A DNA stretch of 23,134 bases from JBNJDJ01 sp051744845 (GTDB lineage Bacteria; Bacillota; Clostridia; Peptostreptococcales; Acidaminobacteraceae): assembly GCA_051744845.1 (NCBI GenBank), contig JBNJDJ010000027.1, positions 1-23,134 of the forward strand, read 5' to 3'. Of this stretch, positions 22,212 through 23,134 are shown in pieces. The stretch's first letter is position 1. The number at the start of each line of letters is the position of its first letter. Below the pieces are notes generated by a model. The model ran no database searches. It saw only the letters and a list, made by a program, of their open reading frames with translations, and had not been told where the DNA came from. A program made the position numbers and the translations under genes.

Positions 22212-22240
22212 AGTATATCATATGATTTATTTTTAATCAA
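22212..22240 (-). promoter_or_regulatory. Promoter of the metK transcript
   Basis: On the minus strand TTGATT (22240-22235), 17-base spacer, TATACT (22217-22212). The -35 lies in the last codons of hisIE. Confidence 0.7.
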
Positions 22241-22844
22241 ATCTTGAATTTAATTCATTTAAAATACTTTTCAATTCCACATCTTTTTGAGCTAATAAAA
22301 CTAAAAGGTGATATATTAAATCTGAAGTTTCGTATATCAAATCCTCTCTAGATTCTTTAATAGAAGCAATAACTACTTCTGTTGATTCTTCACCAAGTTT
22401 TTGAGCAATTTTTTCTATACCTTCATTAAAAAGACTAGTAGTGTAAGAATTTTTTGGTCTTTCTTTTTTTCTAGTTTTTATTAATTTTTCTAATTTATAA
22501 AGTATATTTAAAGAGCTAGATTTTTCACTATTCTTTTTAAAAAGAGTCTCTTCAAAACACGAGTAATTATTTAAATGACATGTAGGTCCTTTAGGTTTAG
22601 CAAATACTAATAATGCATCTTTATCACAATCATATTTAATTTCTTTAAGAATTAAAAAATTGCCGCTAGTTTCACCTTTAGTCCATAGTTTTTGTCTTGA
22701 ACGAGAAAAAAATGTAACCTTACCTATTTCTTTAGTTTTATTTATAGATTTTTCATTCATATAGCCAAGCATTAAAACACTTTTTGTATCTATATCTTGT
22801 ACAATTGCTGGGATAAGACCGTCTTTATTAAATTTCAAATTCAT
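22233..22844 (-). CDS. hisIE: Bifunctional phosphoribosyl-AMP cyclohydrolase / phosphoribosyl-ATP pyrophosphatase
   Basis: The 203-residue fusion carries out two early steps of histidine synthesis. The HisI part (about 1-105) has VLMLGYMN, the WTKGETSGN loop, the Mg-binding DCD (72-74, with Cys73) and the zinc cysteines Cys89 and Cys96 in TCHLNNYSCF. The HisE part (about 110-203) has the MazG-like helix motif KLGEESTEVVIAS and DLIYHLLVLL. The HisI-HisE order is the usual fusion. Its ATG shares one base with the hisF stop (TAATG), so it is translationally coupled as the downstream gene of a his operon. No terminator is evident between its stop and the metK promoter and riboswitch; the riboswitch terminator may also end this operon. 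Confidence 0.95.
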   Translation of the reverse strand: MNLKFNKDGLIPAIVQDIDTKSVLMLGYMNEKSINKTKEIGKVTFFSRSRQKLWTKGETSGNFLILKEIKYDCDKDALLVFAKPKGPTCHLNNYSCFEETLFKKNSEKSSSLNILYKLEKLIKTRKKERPKNSYTTSLFNEGIEKIAQKLGEESTEVVIASIKESREDLIYETSDLIYHLLVLLAQKDVELKSILNELNSRFD

Positions 22845-23134
22845 TATAACCTCACTTTGATATTGTTTTTAGCTAAATATTTTTTTAAGTCTTTAATTTT
22901 TAATTGTTTATTGTGAAATATACTTGCAGCTAATCCTGCATCTACATCTGATTTTTCAAAAACTTCTAAAAAGTGTTCTTTGTTACCAGCACCACCTGAT
23001 GCAATTATTGGAATATCTAATTCTTTAACTAATCTATCTAAAATATCTATACTAAATCCATTTTTAGTTCCATCAGCATTTATAGAGTTAAGTACTATTT
23101 CACCAGCACCTAATCTTTGACCAATTTTTGCCCA
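22844..23134 (-). CDS. hisF: Imidazole glycerol phosphate synthase subunit HisF, C-terminal 96 residues
   Basis: The reading frame runs off the window edge, so the N-terminal part is missing. HisF closes the imidazole ring, releasing imidazole glycerol phosphate and AICAR, using ammonia from HisH. The visible part holds GAGEIVLNSINADGTKNG with the catalytic Asp of DGT, then IPIIASGGAG and DAGLAASIFH for phosphate binding, and the end KKYLAKNNIKVRL. The stop overlaps the hisIE start by one base. Confidence 0.96.
   Translation of the reverse strand, partial: WAKIGQRLGAGEIVLNSINADGTKNGFSIDILDRLVKELDIPIIASGGAGNKEHFLEVFEKSDVDAGLAASIFHNKQLKIKDLKKYLAKNNIKVRL

Noticed and set aside
1..23134. CRISPR arrays, insertion sequences, prophage genes, tRNAs or rRNAs
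   Set aside because: No regularly spaced repeats, transposase or integrase motifs, or tRNA/rRNA consensus sequences were seen.

Overview
The window is a very AT-rich bacterial chromosome segment that looks like a low-GC, strictly anaerobic Firmicute. The evidence is redox regulator Rex, a 55-residue clostridial-type 2[4Fe-4S] ferredoxin, formate-tetrahydrofolate ligase, separate pyrB and pyrI, SAM-I and c-di-AMP (ydaO-type) riboswitches, a purine-rich Shine-Dalgarno before nearly every gene and several TTG/GTG starts. Two K+ uptake systems with their own signalling genes would suit a halophile such as a member of the Halanaerobiales, but that placement is inference. No mobile element, CRISPR array, tRNA or rRNA is visible.

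Layout. 1-641: 3' end of a methyl-accepting chemotaxis protein gene. 710-2069 (minus): pyrB-pyrI, encoding both aspartate carbamoyltransferase chains, with a leader carrying a PyrR-like CAGAGA loop; rex is divergent (2257-2883). 2978-3430: MarR-like regulator whose ribosome-binding site is separated from the start codon by a perfect hairpin. 3468-3635 (minus): ferredoxin. 3784-4599: P-loop plus Asp23-like protein behind a near-perfect Fur box. 4865-6208: glutamate dehydrogenase. 6209-6670: no gene, but a GC-richer, highly self-complementary stretch that I read as a large structured RNA of a class I do not recognise. 6737-7768 cobT, 7851-9515 a PucR-type regulator, 9601-11268 fhs.

11369-19155 is one probable transcription unit of eight genes. 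It begins with a promoter, a c-di-AMP riboswitch and a terminator/antiterminator switch. It encodes a KtrB-like K+ channel and its RCK gating subunit, a membrane histidine kinase, a lone receiver protein, a receiver-TPR protein, two half-size TrkA-like proteins and a second TrkH-type channel. Low c-di-AMP is expected to allow read-through, so K+ uptake would be made when the nucleotide is scarce. Neither response regulator has a DNA-binding domain, so the sensory branch may act by protein contact.

19237-20833: inositol-monophosphatase-family protein overlapping a PHP-family (histidinol-phosphatase-like) protein. 20846-22192 (minus): metK under a SAM-I riboswitch. 22233-23134 (minus): end of a histidine operon, hisF (partial) and fused hisIE.

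The best candidates for something undescribed are the RNA at 6211-6670, the riboswitch-headed K+ operon with non-DNA-binding receivers and split TrkA, and the Fur-box P-loop/Asp23 gene. All base pairings were found by eye; no folding, covariation or database search was run.
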